Assembly: GCA_038200385.1 (NCBI GenBank)
Contig: JBBPYA010000199.1
Span: 1 to 13,180, forward strand
Source: JBBPYA01 sp038200385
GTDB taxonomy: Bacteria > Actinomycetota > Actinomycetes > Mycobacteriales > Geodermatophilaceae
Reading direction: 5' to 3'
DNA: 13,180 nt
How positions within the stretch are numbered: the first letter of the stretch is position 1; each line of letters opens with the position of its first letter. A model generated the notes under the pieces. The model did no database searches, was not told the origin of the DNA, and was given only the letters and a program-made list of their open reading frames with translations. The position numbers and the translations under genes are program-made. This document shows positions 13,000 to 13,180 of this stretch, piece by piece.

Positions 13000-13180
13000 C
13001 GGGCTGCGGCGAAGGGCGGGCAGCGCCGCCAGGGTGGTGCGGACCGTCCCCCACACGATCACGTCGAACGCGGCGGCGAATTGCTCGGTCGTCATCGTGT
13101 CCACCGGGCCGACCTGGATCAGGCCGGCGTTGTTCACCAGGCAGTCGATCCGCCCGAGGCGTCTTCTCGACTGGGCACCC
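13000..13180 (-). pseudogene. Truncated short-chain dehydrogenase/reductase (SDR), partial at window edge
   Basis: Reading inward from the right edge on the minus strand, the frame gives GRIDCLVNNAGLIQVGPVD, with the classical SDR NNAG motif. A helix follows, ending in TTLAALPALRRSP near base 13000. SDRs then need a strand with the catalytic Ser and a YxxxK motif, roughly 100-150 more residues. Here the similarity stops, and the open frame continues as Arg/Ala-rich sequence into the antisense of the PHP gene, so no complete enzyme can be encoded. The Rossmann start lies beyond the window. A separate short frame ending at 12920 (AHDEYRDPAPPN, then TGA) could be the tail of the same or another gene, joined by an internal deletion. 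A frameshift error is possible but would not supply the missing length. Confidence 0.62.

Noticed and set aside
12742..13000. Continuation of the SDR frame to 12742 as a complete small protein
   Set aside because: Past base 13000 it loses all SDR similarity and runs 109 nt into the antisense of the PHP gene, so it is not a credible C-terminus.
1..13180. Mobile element, CRISPR, toxin-antitoxin or phage-defence system
   Set aside because: I found no transposase, integrase, terminal repeats, spaced direct repeats, or nuclease/NTPase defence pairs. The PHP protein fits a housekeeping YciV-like enzyme better than a defence nuclease.

Overview
The window is very GC-rich, with strongly biased third codon positions, frequent GTG starts, short or overlapping gene junctions and AGGAGG-type ribosome binding sites. 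This points to a high-GC Actinomycetota genome. The family is not certain; a Geodermatophilales- or Pseudonocardiales-like soil or rock actinomycete is a guess. I see no tRNA, rRNA, CRISPR array, transposase or integrase.

Region 1 (1-4018, plus strand) is a methylated-amine module. The 3' end of an acyl-CoA-dehydrogenase-like gene overlaps tdm by ATGA. tdm encodes trimethylamine N-oxide demethylase (DUF1989 zinc domain plus GcvT-type folate domain). It is followed 29 nt later by tmm, the flavin-containing trimethylamine monooxygenase. Together Tmm and Tdm would convert trimethylamine to TMAO and then to dimethylamine plus a one-carbon unit passed to tetrahydrofolate.

Region 2 (about 4037-5706) is the decayed remnant of a secreted lipase/esterase-type alpha/beta hydrolase. 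It has lost its N-terminus and carries two in-frame TAG codons, a 13-bp tandem duplication and several 1-nt frameshifts. The remnant starts almost directly after the tmm stop, so it may mark a recombination boundary of the amine module.

Region 3 (5772-9541) has a divergent pair: an IclR regulator (minus) and an FAD-dependent amine/amino-acid oxidase of the sarcosine-oxidase-beta type (plus). They share a 61-bp intergenic region with a perfect 8-bp inverted repeat and a second palindrome. A DUF2332 gene with no gap and a MaoC-type hydratase gene follow on the plus strand.

Region 4 (9581-12850) is housekeeping-like actinobacterial sequence: a small one-helix membrane protein, a Nudix hydrolase (minus), and then a cassette of DUF6758 zinc-ribbon protein, 53-residue membrane protein, bPH-domain membrane protein and PHP phosphoesterase. 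I recall a similar order from Streptomyces. The right edge holds a truncated short-chain dehydrogenase on the minus strand, running off the window and lacking its catalytic half.

The likely physiological theme is use of methylated amines as carbon and nitrogen source. Tmm/Tdm handle the tertiary amine, and the IclR-controlled oxidase may handle an N-methylated or secondary amine; that last link is inference from proximity only.
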